Positions 8,000-15,665 are shown, counted from the stretch's first letter. The stretch: DNA of 32,696 nucleotides from JASJBU01 sp965372385 (GCA_965372385.1 CBDVCD010000010.1:1-32696), one strand, 5' to 3'. Notes: a model not told the origin generated them from the sequence alone. Numbers and translations: made by a program.

Positions 8000-8914
8000 C
8001 TCGAGAGAACTGCGGGTGACCACCGAGAAATCCTCTTCCCCGCTCACGAGAGGACGCCCAGTCTGCAGCGTCCCCTCTAAAGCACCAAAGGCACGCTCCG
8101 CATGGAAACGTAGGGGCAACCGATGCTCATCGTCGCTGATCCAGACCGAGGTGCGCAAGTTTTTCTTGGATTTTCCCTTGCGCAGTTCATACAGACTCAG
8201 TTTGAAGGTCGGACGGTCCCAGCCGGCTCGCCGCAGGCGCTCCCGGGAAACCTCCACCCGGTAGTGCTTGATCTGCTTTCCGTTATACAGTGGCAGATCA
8301 ATAGCCTTGCCCGTTTCAAGTTCCAGATAGCGCAGACGGTAGATCAGCGAGAGATAGTCCCAGACCCTGTCGTCAGCCAGGGCCTGCTGATTTTCGCACT
8401 GCATGAGAGAGCGTTCATCCGGGCTGACCCCCAATTTTTCCAGCAGAAAATCCGGTGGGTGTGAGTCGGCGGCTACCGGGGTATCCCGCTTCACATAGTG
8501 ATAACCCAGCCGATTTGCCCGATCGAACCAGAGTAACTCTTCTCTGATCTCGTCCGTTTCCAGATACTCAGTCACCAGGAGCGGTACCTGTTGGTCTGGT
8601 TCCAGCCAGCTGCGGTAATGATAGCGGACCGGATAGAGCATCTCCGCCTTGCCATAAGGTTCGGTGGTCAAATCCAGGGTAGTCAGATAGGTTTCGCTGC
8701 CGGCAATGGAGTCGGCAACCGGCTGGACCGCAAACTCAGCATGGGCGATATCCATCTCCACGAAACCGGAAAAGATTCCACGATAGCTGAAGGTATACTC
8801 CAACCGTTCACCCGGTTGCAGCTGTACGGCTTCCACCGGCGTCAGACTAACCAGTACGAGGATCAGGATTGATGTAAGAAACAGATTCTTGGTCCGCATT
8901 ATCAATTTACCCAC
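7988..8914 (-). CDS. DUF3108 exported protein
   Basis: A protein of about 308 residues with a signal peptide (MRTKNLFLTSILILVLVSL then TPVEA) and a DUF3108 domain: YTFSYRGIFSGFVEMDIAHAEF at the start, a central LLWFDRANRLGYHYVKRD, and a C-terminal WISDDEHRLPLRFHAE. DUF3108 proteins are predicted periplasmic beta-rich proteins of unknown role. The reading frame is open to a TTG at 8929 and has ATGs at 8920 and 8899. I prefer the GTG at 8914 because GGAGG lies seven bases before it; at the 8920 ATG it would be only one base away, and at 8899 more than 20. The gene ends inside the last codons of its convergent neighbour. Confidence 0.85.
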   Translation of the reverse strand: MGKLIMRTKNLFLTSILILVLVSLTPVEAVQLQPGERLEYTFSYRGIFSGFVEMDIAHAEFAVQPVADSIAGSETYLTTLDLTTEPYGKAEMLYPVRYHYRSWLEPDQQVPLLVTEYLETDEIREELLWFDRANRLGYHYVKRDTPVAADSHPPDFLLEKLGVSPDERSLMQCENQQALADDRVWDYLSLIYRLRYLELETGKAIDLPLYNGKQIKHYRVEVSRERLRRAGWDRPTFKLSLYELRKGKSKKNLRTSVWISDDEHRLPLRFHAERAFGALEGTLQTGRPLVSGEEDFSVVTRSSLELVF

Positions 8915-8948
8915 TGCCATGCCTCCCAATCGAATTCTAGTACACCTA

Positions 8949-8965
8949 TTGGCACGTTTTTCGCA
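8949..8965 (+). promoter_or_regulatory. Sigma-54 (-24/-12) promoter
   Basis: TTGGCACGTTTTTCGCA matches the sigma-54 consensus TTGGCACG-N4-TTGCA at all but one fixed position, with the invariant GG and GC exactly ten bases apart. Transcription would start near 8976 and run into the gene at 9033 with an untranslated leader of about 55 bases. An enhancer-binding activator would be required; no activator gene is in the window. Confidence 0.75.
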
Positions 8966-9032
8966 GCTTACCCCGCAAAACCTGAATAACAGCTGAATCA
9001 GTCATTTTTTCGACACGATAGGAGCCAAGATC

Positions 9033-9386
9033 ATGGTTACACCCGTCAATTCCGACAAACCGATCACCACAGGCACTGACAGACCGACACAATCCAACCA
9101 ACGGTTGAATATCGAACAGGGAGGCGAGCAGAGGCCCATTCCAGAATCCCAGACCACAGCACCCACTGGGTCCAGACTGGATGTGGATAGTGCACGCCAA
9201 CTCTACCAACTGGAAAACAGGGGATCAGAAACGATTGGACCAGGCATAGAGACACCTGAACAGGCCAGAACCGCATTGAACCAGCTCCTGCAGCAGTTCA
9301 CCGCCAGCCCCGAACAGGCACTCAAGATCCACAGCGGCGAATCCAACACTCTGCTGGCCAAGCTGCTTGAGGCCGCTCCGGCTTGA
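9033..9386 (+). CDS. Small orphan protein under a sigma-54 promoter
   Basis: A 117-residue hydrophilic protein without recognisable domain, signal or membrane segment. The first 50 residues are Thr/Gln/Pro-rich and probably disordered; residues 75-117 look helical (TPEQARTALNQLLQQF, then LLAKLLEAAP). AGGAG sits ten bases before the ATG. It forms its own unit: a sigma-54 promoter upstream and an intrinsic terminator 30 bases downstream. Since sigma-54 controls flagellar genes in many gammaproteobacteria and the composition resembles small flagellar accessory proteins, a motility link is possible, but nitrogen, stress or other sigma-54 regulons fit as well. Confidence 0.7.
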   Translation: MVTPVNSDKPITTGTDRPTQSNQRLNIEQGGEQRPIPESQTTAPTGSRLDVDSARQLYQLENRGSETIGPGIETPEQARTALNQLLQQFTASPEQALKIHSGESNTLLAKLLEAAPA

Positions 9387-9414
9387 TTCAATTTTTTCCT
9401 GGAAAAGCCGTATT

Positions 9415-9442
9415 GGGGCATCTTGTTGATGCCTCGTTTTTT
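9415..9442 (+). terminator. Rho-independent terminator of the orphan gene
   Basis: GGGGCATC and GATGCCTC form an 8-bp stem (one G-T pair) around a TTGTT loop, followed by GTTTTTT. It lies 29 bases after the stop codon of the plus-strand orphan gene. Confidence 0.8.
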
Positions 9443-9508
9443 GAGGGCCTGGAGCTACAGCGCGAGTGAGGAGATTCGGTAGCAGGGTGGGGGCATACGC
9501 CTCGAATT

Positions 9509-9526
9509 GGTGGGCGGCACCCACCC
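9509..9526. repeat. Partial REP-like palindrome
   Basis: GGTGGGCGGCACCCACCC is a self-complementary hairpin closely related to one arm of the element at 20013-20081. It lies between convergent genes. Directly after it, the 8-base unit CAACCCTT occurs about three times in tandem, running into the stop codon of the minus-strand RCK gene. Confidence 0.5.
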
Positions 9527-9535
9527 TTCAACCCT

Positions 9536-10252
9536 TCAACCCTTCAGCAACTGCTCCTTGCGATCATGCTGTATGTCCTCCTTCAAACGTGTGATCTCAT
9601 CTTCGGGTCCGATGACCACCAGCATGTCACCGGCATCCAGCTTATGCTCAATGCCGCTGGTACTGAAGATCAGTTCCTCACTCAAGTCCAGGTCCACCAC
9701 ACCGAGGAGAATTACGTTGTAGCCGGCCAACTCCTGGGTACTGAGAATTTCTCCCGAGAGACAGGAGTGCTCGGGGATCTCGATCTGTGCAATATCGATG
9801 TACTCACCGAATACCGTCTGCTCCAACATATCGACAATCATTGGACGCGTAATCAGTTCATGTACCTTGCGCCCACTGATTTCATACGGATCGATCACCT
9901 TGCTGGCCCCGGCGGCGATCAGCTTCTGACCGGATGCGGGTGATTCAGTGACGCAGATAATCTTGAGATCGGGATCGAGGGCGCGGGCCGAAAGGGTTAG
10001 AAAGACATTGTGGGACTCCACGCTAAACAAGCAGAAGATGGTTTTCACCCAATCCCCTATGCCGATGGAACGCAGTTTGTCATCGTCCGTGTAATCCACC
10101 TGCGCCACATCGAAACCCTTGTCCAATAGGTCATTTACCTCGTCCTGGTCATTACCGAAGAGAGCGGTTGAGAATCTTCTTGTCATCAATTGCTCCGCAA
10201 CCGCCTGTCCCAGGGCACCACAACCAAAAATGAGCGTATCGCAACGACTCAT
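9536..10252 (-). CDS. Stand-alone RCK (TrkA-N/TrkA-C) protein
   Basis: A 238-residue cytoplasmic protein with a Rossmann-type RCK domain: LIFGCGALGQAVAEQL carries the GxGxxG nucleotide-binding loop, followed by NDQDEVNDLLDKGFDVAQVD and, after about residue 150, a TrkA-C-like domain (EIPEHSCLSGEILSTQ... DMLVVIGPEDEI). RCK domains regulate potassium channels and transporters by binding NAD(H), ATP or ions. The frame is open to an ATG at 10276, but I prefer the ATG at 10252: it overlaps the stop of the channel gene as TGATG and has GGAG ten bases upstream. The overlap implies translational coupling, and hence a probable partner of the channel. A Trk/Ktr transporter subunit is the alternative. 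Confidence 0.88.
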   Translation of the reverse strand: MSRCDTLIFGCGALGQAVAEQLMTRRFSTALFGNDQDEVNDLLDKGFDVAQVDYTDDDKLRSIGIGDWVKTIFCLFSVESHNVFLTLSARALDPDLKIICVTESPASGQKLIAAGASKVIDPYEISGRKVHELITRPMIVDMLEQTVFGEYIDIAQIEIPEHSCLSGEILSTQELAGYNVILLGVVDLDLSEELIFSTSGIEHKLDAGDMLVVIGPEDEITRLKEDIQHDRKEQLLKG

Positions 10253-11844
10253 CAGAGCGTTCTCCGTTCCAGACAATCCCGAAAATGGATCACGCTGTAC
10301 TCATGACCAAACATTACAACCAGATCACCCGCCAGAAGCACAAAATTGCCACTCGGATTGAAATAGAAGCAGCGTCCGTTCAGATCCGATGGCGTAGCAG
10401 CCACATCCTGACTACAGGCACCCTCCCGGACCACGCCAAATGGAATCAACTTGCGTTTGCGGAAATCGATTTCTCCCATGCGGCGCCCATCCAATACAGA
10501 GGCCTCGTGGACACGTACCGCCTCGATACCAACGGCTTTATCGCCGGCAATCATGCCGTATATAGCATCGAAGGCCACCGGCTGACCCACATATTCCGCT
10601 GCGATCAGCCCGACAATTTCATAGGGAGCCACGACGTGGTCAGCCCCAGCGCGGCGCATCTTGGTGACATTTTCCCGATGATTGGCACGGGAGATGATCT
10701 CTATCTCCGGGTTCATCTGCCGGGCAGAGAGTGTGATATAAACATTCATCACATCATTGCCTGTCAAACACAGCAGTCTTGTGGCATGCCCTATAATCCC
10801 CAGACTGTTAAGCAGTTCAGCATCCTCCGCATCTCCCTGCACAGCGAGATAACCCCGTTTTTTCGCGCTGCGGACCGCATCCTCATCAGATTCGACTACC
10901 ACAAAAGGTATCCTGTCACTGGCCAGTCGATCCGCTACTACCTGGCCCACCCGGCCAAAACCGCAGACGATGATCTCAATATGCTTATGCTCCACCTCGG
11001 AAAAGACACGATGGGCACGAATCTCATCCATCTTCTCCCCAAAGGCGGATACAATGATGGAGGTAAAAAAGGAGATCACGCCCAAACCGGCGACAATCAG
11101 CACCAACGCCACCACCCTGCCCTCTGAGGTCTGTGGAGTGATGTCCCCATAACCCACCGTTGACATGGTCACCATCGCCCAGTAGATGCCATCGAAAAAA
11201 TTACTGATCTGCTCATTTTCATAATCGGCCTCAAACAGGAACAGCGCCGTGGCCGCCGTAAAGGTAATAAAGGCCATGAAGATGAACAGGGTCAGCAGTT
11301 CGATGCGTTTCTCGGAGAGGACCTTGGCAAACTCACTGATACTGCGGGTATAACGGAATAGTTTGAAGATGCGGAATAACAGAAAAATGCGTAAAAAACG
11401 CAACGGCCGGTAGCTTGGGATAATCGCCAGCAGATCGATGATGGCCAGGGGGGAAGTCATATATTCGATCTTTTTCCCCACTACCTCACGCAAAGTAGAC
11501 CAGAGGCGGAAGCGTTCATTGATGAATTCCGCCCTTTCATAGTGCTGCAGAATAATCTGATGCGTGTCGTTGTAGATCCAGAAACGCAACAGATATTCGA
11601 GAATGAAGATAGAGACCGCCATCTTCTCAAAGATGTCCGCAAAGATACCAAGATCGTTGCGGACTTCATAGATCAGCACCCAGACACTGGCGAGCACGAA
11701 CAGGATCATGCAGATGTCGAAATAGGGCCGGACCGGTGCCTTGGGATTTTCCAGCAGGTCATAAAAGAAGCTCTTCAGCCGCTTGTAACGGAGAGAATCT
11801 TCCAGGGCATAACTAAGATGGATGAGTCTGTTTGAGAGTCCCAT
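10252..11844 (-). CDS. Voltage-sensor-type potassium channel with one RCK domain
   Basis: A 530-residue six-helix channel. S1 to S3 lie in the first 150 residues; S4 (RPLRFLRIFLLFRIFKLFR) has basic residues at three-residue steps like voltage sensors. S5, pore loop and S6 follow; the selectivity filter TVGYGD is at residues 229-234. After S6 comes an RCK domain with IIVCGFGRVGQVV (GxGxxG), an acidic residue in VVVESDEDA, and a TrkA-C-like end. It is the second gene of a minus-strand operon: a small membrane protein precedes it by 39 bases and the separate RCK protein follows with a one-base overlap. Expected role: gated K+ flux in membrane-potential or osmotic control. The degree of voltage dependence cannot be told from sequence. 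Confidence 0.93.
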   Translation of the reverse strand: MGLSNRLIHLSYALEDSLRYKRLKSFFYDLLENPKAPVRPYFDICMILFVLASVWVLIYEVRNDLGIFADIFEKMAVSIFILEYLLRFWIYNDTHQIILQHYERAEFINERFRLWSTLREVVGKKIEYMTSPLAIIDLLAIIPSYRPLRFLRIFLLFRIFKLFRYTRSISEFAKVLSEKRIELLTLFIFMAFITFTAATALFLFEADYENEQISNFFDGIYWAMVTMSTVGYGDITPQTSEGRVVALVLIVAGLGVISFFTSIIVSAFGEKMDEIRAHRVFSEVEHKHIEIIVCGFGRVGQVVADRLASDRIPFVVVESDEDAVRSAKKRGYLAVQGDAEDAELLNSLGIIGHATRLLCLTGNDVMNVYITLSARQMNPEIEIISRANHRENVTKMRRAGADHVVAPYEIVGLIAAEYVGQPVAFDAIYGMIAGDKAVGIEAVRVHEASVLDGRRMGEIDFRKRKLIPFGVVREGACSQDVAATPSDLNGRCFYFNPSGNFVLLAGDLVVMFGHEYSVIHFRDCLERRTL

Positions 11845-11883
11845 GATTTTGCCTTGCCCCTATCCAACAGGCAGGGAACCCCG

Positions 11884-12270
11884 CTACGGCAAGCCACCCA
11901 CCTCGATGCGTTCGATGTCCGCCACCTTCACTATCCTGCCATCCAGGGCCTGGAACTGCCGTTCCTCCACATCACCGAACCGCGCCTGGTAGGATTCGGA
12001 CAGCCCGGTTTGGGTATTGATCACCTGGACGTTGACGATACGGTATTGATCACGCCATTGCAGATAGAGAACCAGCCCGCTGGCGAGAATCATGAAAACA
12101 ATCAATCCATAGGCAGCGAGTCGGGGGGTACTATTTGACTGTTGAATCGATGGCCTGGATATACGGGCCAGCTGCTCATTGGCGGCAACTTGGCCACGGC
12201 GGGATCGGTTGCGCAAAACCAGCCAGGCGATACCGATCACCCCGAGAGTGAATAACAGCTTCAGAATCAT
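11884..12270 (-). CDS. Small two-helix membrane protein upstream of the K+ channel
   Basis: A 128-residue protein with an N-terminal membrane helix (LKLLFTLGVIGIAWLVL), a basic loop (RNRSRRGQVAANEQLARISR), a second helix (AAYGLIVFMILASGLVLYLQW) and a C-terminal domain of about 55 residues rich in beta-type sequence (YRIVNVQVINTQTG ... GRIVKVADIERIEV). I do not recognise a named family. It is in the same direction as the channel, 39 bases upstream, so cotranscription is likely. An accessory role for the channel is possible only by position. Confidence 0.75.
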   Translation of the reverse strand: MILKLLFTLGVIGIAWLVLRNRSRRGQVAANEQLARISRPSIQQSNSTPRLAAYGLIVFMILASGLVLYLQWRDQYRIVNVQVINTQTGLSESYQARFGDVEERQFQALDGRIVKVADIERIEVGGLP

Positions 12271-12392
12271 GGCTGCAGCCTATCATGACAGATTGACTCT
12301 GACTATTGCCTCACCCATCCTAAGCGAATATTAATCCCTGGCCCCAACCCCTATACTTGAAGCTCAAATTAAAGTCGATTTACTATCCCATC

Positions 12393-13040
12393 ATGCAGAT
12401 CAAAGCCCCCCTGTTGCTCTTATGCCTGGCCCTCAACCTATCCGGCTGCAGTGAACCGAAACCGCCCACCATCAACCTCTATCGCGCCGTGCATATCGGG
12501 GATATCGATCAGATAAAACGTAATCTCTTTTGGGATGCCAAGGTCAATCAACCCGGCCCCGATGGCCTCACCACACTGCATGTGGCCGCCAATAAAGGGG
12601 ATCTGGTGGTTGTGAAGATGCTGGTAAAGCATGGCGCCGACATCGATGCCCCAGACAAGGAAGGACATAGCCCGTTGCTGACTGCGCTACTCGCACGCAA
12701 TCCTCTGGTGGCGGAGTACCTGGTGAAACAAAGGGCCAGACTGGATGCAGACGCCATCCTGCGGGAGACGGTACGGTTGGGTCAGGCCGACCGGGACGTG
12801 ATAGACTTCCTCGTCAAACAAGGCGCGGAACTGGATCTCCCGGATGAACAGGGCAACACACCCCTGCATATCGCGATTCTCAATGGACACCGGGTCAATG
12901 CAAAATACCTGGTTAAAAAGGGCGCTGACATCGATCTTGCCGACCGTTCCGGCCGCACCCCGCTGGAACTGGCGATCGAGCACGGTGAAGCAGACATCGA
13001 ACGGATGTTACGGAAATTCGGCGCCAGTTCCAAACCTTGA
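12393..13040 (+). CDS. Ankyrin-repeat lipoprotein
   Basis: A 215-residue protein starting MQIKAPLLLLCLALN and then LSGC, a signal peptide with a lipobox, so it is probably a lipid-anchored periplasmic or outer-membrane protein. About five ankyrin repeats follow; the best are DGLTTLHVAANKGDLVVVKMLVKHGADID, split here as DGLTTLHVAANKGD and VKMLVKHGADID, and GNTPLHIAILNGH with YLVKKGADID. The third repeat is degenerate. The frame is open to a TTG at 12357, but the ATG at 12393 gives a proper signal peptide. Ankyrin repeats bind other proteins; the partner is unknown. It is a single gene, with a MITE-like element starting 8 bases after the stop. Confidence 0.88.
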   Translation: MQIKAPLLLLCLALNLSGCSEPKPPTINLYRAVHIGDIDQIKRNLFWDAKVNQPGPDGLTTLHVAANKGDLVVVKMLVKHGADIDAPDKEGHSPLLTALLARNPLVAEYLVKQRARLDADAILRETVRLGQADRDVIDFLVKQGAELDLPDEQGNTPLHIAILNGHRVNAKYLVKKGADIDLADRSGRTPLELAIEHGEADIERMLRKFGASSKP

Positions 13041-13047
13041 CGGAGCA

Positions 13048-13215
13048 CTAGGAGGCTGTCGGGTTTAACCGTTTGAAGCGAAAATTACTGGGGGCGAATC
13101 AAATCAGTTTATCAAGCGAGGCGAATAGCAGGGCTATTTAACGAGTTTGATAAGCTGAGTTGATCGTCATCCAGGGATTTGCAGCCAAACAGTGTTAAAT
13201 CCGACAGCCTCCTAG
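13048..13215. mobile_element. MITE-like element with terminal inverted repeats
   Basis: A 168-base element without coding capacity. The ends are 22-bp inverted repeats with one mismatch, beginning CTAGGAGGCTGTCGGG at the left and ending CCGACAGCCTCCTAG at the right. Internal halves are also complementary (for example ATCAGTTTATCAA near 13105 with TTTGATAAGCTGA near 13145), so the whole can fold into one long imperfect hairpin. CTAG at both ends fits insertion at a TA within CTAG, as known for IS630/Tc1-type transposases; the family assignment is inference. One end is repeated at 6490-6514. Confidence 0.8.
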
Positions 13216-13252
13216 TTCTCTACACCATAAATCAACCGGAAGAACAGCTATT

Positions 13253-13540
13253 ATGGCAAGCACACCTGATGAACTGACAGTCAACTACGCGGAAGACGGT
13301 ATCGACATCGTCAAGGAACTGGACAAGGTAATCCTTTCAAAAGGTGCCTGGACCACGATCATCTTCCGTTATCAGGACTGGAACCGGGGAAAGGAGGAGT
13401 ACGGCCCAGACAAGTACACCATCCGTCGTTACCAGAAACGCAGCGGTGAATACCTGTCGAAGTCCAAGTTCAATATCTCCAGCAAAGATCAGGCGAAGGC
13501 AATTATCAGTGCCCTGCAAGGGTGGACTGGCGAAGAGTAA
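13253..13540 (+). CDS. Small orphan protein, unknown function
   Basis: A 95-residue soluble protein, rich in Lys, Tyr and acidic residues, with no signal or membrane segment. The middle part (TTIIFRYQDWNRGKEEYGPDK, then YTIRRYQKRSGEYLSKSKFN) followed by a SSKDQAKAIISALQ helix suggests an alpha/beta fold; a distant resemblance to PC4-type nucleic-acid-binding domains crossed my mind but is not strong enough to claim. It starts 38 bases after the MITE-like element, so its promoter lies in the short gap or in the element itself. It converges on sbcB across another palindromic repeat. Confidence 0.72.
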   Translation: MASTPDELTVNYAEDGIDIVKELDKVILSKGAWTTIIFRYQDWNRGKEEYGPDKYTIRRYQKRSGEYLSKSKFNISSKDQAKAIISALQGWTGEE

Positions 13541-13551
13541 TAATTGTTGTA

Positions 13552-13710
13552 AAAGTAATTGCATACGAGTGATAGCGGTCGTCGACGGGAGGGCCGTTCC
13601 CTTGCATCCTGCAATCACGGCATTTGTACTTCCCTGTACGGCAGAACCCGCCGTCGAGCGTACAGGGACGTATTCACAGCGTACAGTGATCACCCGTATG
13701 CAATTACTTT
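13552..13710. repeat. 159-base element with 22-bp terminal inverted repeats
   Basis: AAAGTAATTGCATACGAGTG (from 13552) and CACCCGTATGCAATTACTTT (to 13710) are inverted repeats, 21 of 22 bp complementary when ATs at the inner ends are counted. Inside, TCCCTGTACG (13634 region) and CGTACAGGGA (13660 region) form a second hairpin. The element has no gene and fills the gap between two convergent genes. It may act as a two-way transcription stop. No matching transposase is in the window. Confidence 0.75.
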
Positions 13711-13726
13711 CGGGCAGCTCAATAGC

Positions 13727-15157
13727 TCAGCCTACCTCCTCGGCCCAGGCCAGTAGCTGAGGAATCAAACGACGCTTCTCTGGCGGAAGCGTCTCATCCG
13801 TTTCCAACTGATCGAGTTTGGCCAGATAGTCATCCATCCGCAGGCTGCCGCCGCCATCCGGCTCGAACAGTCGTGCCAGGCGATACTCCTGCCAGCGTTC
13901 CCGCTCATCCCCTGAGAGGCTCTCCGGCCAATTCCTCGCCCGGTAGCGAAACAGCATCTCGGGCAGGCGCTGGTCATCGAATACCAGGGGGAAATCCGCC
14001 AGCTGTTGCGGACCTGAGGCCAGGATCCGCTGCATGCGCTGCCGGTCATTCTGGCTGAAGAACCCCCCTGCATAGAGGGCCAGATCCGGATCGCTTACCG
14101 GCTCGAATTCGCTCATGCGATGGATGCGCGCGATCTTTTCCGCCAGGCCATCCGCGGCCAGCAACTGCTCACGATGGCACTCCCCCTGAGCGATATCGAT
14201 GGCCCAGCGCTCCGCCGTCTCCGGGGTCAGGGTGTTCATCGGCACCAGCACCGGACACTTGTTCAGATGGACCGTTTTGAGTGGAATCCTCTCCACCCCA
14301 TCCGGCAGATCGGCAACCGCGGTAAACAGACGCCGGTGCAGTTCTTCATCACTCAGCTCCAGCAGCGGCGTCGGGTCGTGACGCAGATCGTAAACGATCA
14401 CCCCATTGGGATTGGTTGGGTGTTTCGCCAGGGGCATCACCATGGCGATACATCCCAGCTCGGCGGGATACATGGATGAGACATGCAGCACGGCATTGCG
14501 CGACTGTAGATTGAGTTGCTGGGCGACGAGGTTTTTCTGCCGGTGCTTGAATAAGTAGTCATAGAGCCTGGGCTGGCGTGATTTGACCAGCTTGGCCAGG
14601 GCAATGGTGGCATGCACATCAGACAGGGCATCGTGCGCCGACGCATGGGCGATGCCGTTGGCCGCAGTCAACTCCTCGAGTCGAAAACTGGTTTTGCCAT
14701 CCGGATGACTGGGCCATTCGATCCCTTCCGGCCGCAAGGCATGGGTAAGACGCACCATGTCGATAATGTCCCAGCGGGAATTCCCATCCCGCCACTCCCG
14801 GGCATAGGGATCGTAAAAATTTCGATAGAGGGTATTACGGGTCACCTCATCGTCGAAACGCAGGCTATTATAGCCCACGCCGCAGGTACCTGGGAGGGAG
14901 AGTTCATGATGAATACGGGCGATGAACTCGGCCTCGATCACTCCTTCGGTCAACGCCTTCCGCGGCGTGATACCCGTCACCATACAGGCCTCGGGCTGAG
15001 GCAGCATGTCGCTGGCCGGCTTGCAATAGATCACCAGGGGCTCGCCAATGGGATTCAGCTGCGCATCGGTGCGCAGGCCCGCAAACTGGGCAGGACGATC
15101 GCGCCGGGGATCGGTGCCCCAGGTTTCATAATCATGCCAGTAAAAGCTAAAGGACAT
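13727..15157 (-). CDS. sbcB: Exodeoxyribonuclease I
   Basis: A 476-residue cytoplasmic 3'-5' exonuclease for single-stranded DNA that acts in recombination and mismatch repair. The DEDDh active site is complete: HDYETWG (Asp9, Glu11), the NSLRFDDEVTR segment, and HDALSDVHATIALA with the His and final Asp. The order DEDDh domain, SH3-like region (VLHVSSMYPAELGCIAMV), helical C-terminal domain fits E. coli ExoI, and the length is normal. It lies downstream of the rplS terminator, in the same direction but probably with its own promoter in the 144-base gap. Confidence 0.96.
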   Translation of the reverse strand: MSFSFYWHDYETWGTDPRRDRPAQFAGLRTDAQLNPIGEPLVIYCKPASDMLPQPEACMVTGITPRKALTEGVIEAEFIARIHHELSLPGTCGVGYNSLRFDDEVTRNTLYRNFYDPYAREWRDGNSRWDIIDMVRLTHALRPEGIEWPSHPDGKTSFRLEELTAANGIAHASAHDALSDVHATIALAKLVKSRQPRLYDYLFKHRQKNLVAQQLNLQSRNAVLHVSSMYPAELGCIAMVMPLAKHPTNPNGVIVYDLRHDPTPLLELSDEELHRRLFTAVADLPDGVERIPLKTVHLNKCPVLVPMNTLTPETAERWAIDIAQGECHREQLLAADGLAEKIARIHRMSEFEPVSDPDLALYAGGFFSQNDRQRMQRILASGPQQLADFPLVFDDQRLPEMLFRYRARNWPESLSGDERERWQEYRLARLFEPDGGGSLRMDDYLAKLDQLETDETLPPEKRRLIPQLLAWAEEVG

Positions 15158-15239
15158 CGCTTGCTTTCCGCTCCTTGAGGCTGGTCAGTTTGGCGCTTTG
15201 GATAGAGTGAGACAATTCAGGTAAACCCGATCCCCAAAC

Positions 15240-15277
15240 AAAAAAGCCATCCCAGCCCAGAAGGCGAGATGGCTTTT
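15240..15277 (-). terminator. Rho-independent terminator after rplS
   Basis: Read on the minus strand, GCCATC pairs with GATGGC around a 16-base loop, flanked by AAAA before and a run of six T after; the A and T runs extend the stem. It lies 24 bases after the rplS stop and should end the rpsP-rimM-trmD-rplS transcript before sbcB. Confidence 0.88.
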
Positions 15278-15301
15278 CAAGCGGGGGAAGGAAGATTCTA
15301 C

Positions 15302-15646
15302 TTAGATCTTCTCTTTGATACGCGCTGACCTTCCGGTACGACCGCGCAGATAGTAAAGTTTGGCGCGACGCACGTCACCGCGACGGGTCACCTCAATACT
15401 ATCGATAGCCTGGCTGTAAGTCTGAAAAGCACGCTCAACCCCCTCACCATGGGAGATCTTACGCACGGTAAAAGCGGAATTGAGGCCGCGGTTGCGCTTT
15501 GCAATCACCACGCCCTCGAAGGCCTGCAGACGCTCGCGCTCGCCCTCCTTAATCTTCACCTGTACAACCACGGTATCACCGGGGCCAAAATCCGGAACCT
15601 CACGGTTCATCTGCTCGGCTTCGAGCTCTGCGATGATGTTGCTCAT
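15302..15646 (-). CDS. rplS: 50S ribosomal protein L19
   Basis: A 114-residue protein of normal length for L19, which sits at the interface of the two ribosomal subunits. Hallmarks are FGPGDTVVVQVKIKEGERERLQAFEGVVIAKRN (start of the SH3-like fold, shown here as FGPGDTVVVQVKIKEG and AFEGVVIAKRN), SFTVRKIS-type SAFTVRKISHGEGVE, and the basic C-terminus AKLYYLRGRTGRSARIKE. AGGAG lies well placed before the ATG. It is the last gene of the conserved rpsP-rimM-trmD-rplS operon, 19 bases after trmD. Confidence 0.98.
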   Translation of the reverse strand: MSNIIAELEAEQMNREVPDFGPGDTVVVQVKIKEGERERLQAFEGVVIAKRNRGLNSAFTVRKISHGEGVERAFQTYSQAIDSIEVTRRGDVRRAKLYYLRGRTGRSARIKEKI

Positions 15647-15665
15647 GGTCTATTGCTCCTGTGTT

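Noticed and set aside
9523..9546. Tandem CAACCCTT units as a phase-variable microsatellite
   Set aside because: Only about three copies and placed at the 3' end of a gene, so phase variation is unlikely.
10285..11127. A 280-codon plus-strand open frame across the channel gene
   Set aside because: It is antisense to a clear RCK domain and channel pore; its translation shows no family pattern.
13344..13760. A 138-codon plus-strand frame overlapping the 95-residue orphan
   Set aside because: It runs through the inverted-repeat element and into sbcB; Ser/Arg/Thr-rich, no ribosome binding site. The orphan frame in the same direction has better composition.
14612..15178. A 188-codon plus-strand open frame opposite sbcB
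   Set aside because: Fully within sbcB, whose active-site motifs are encoded on the other strand.
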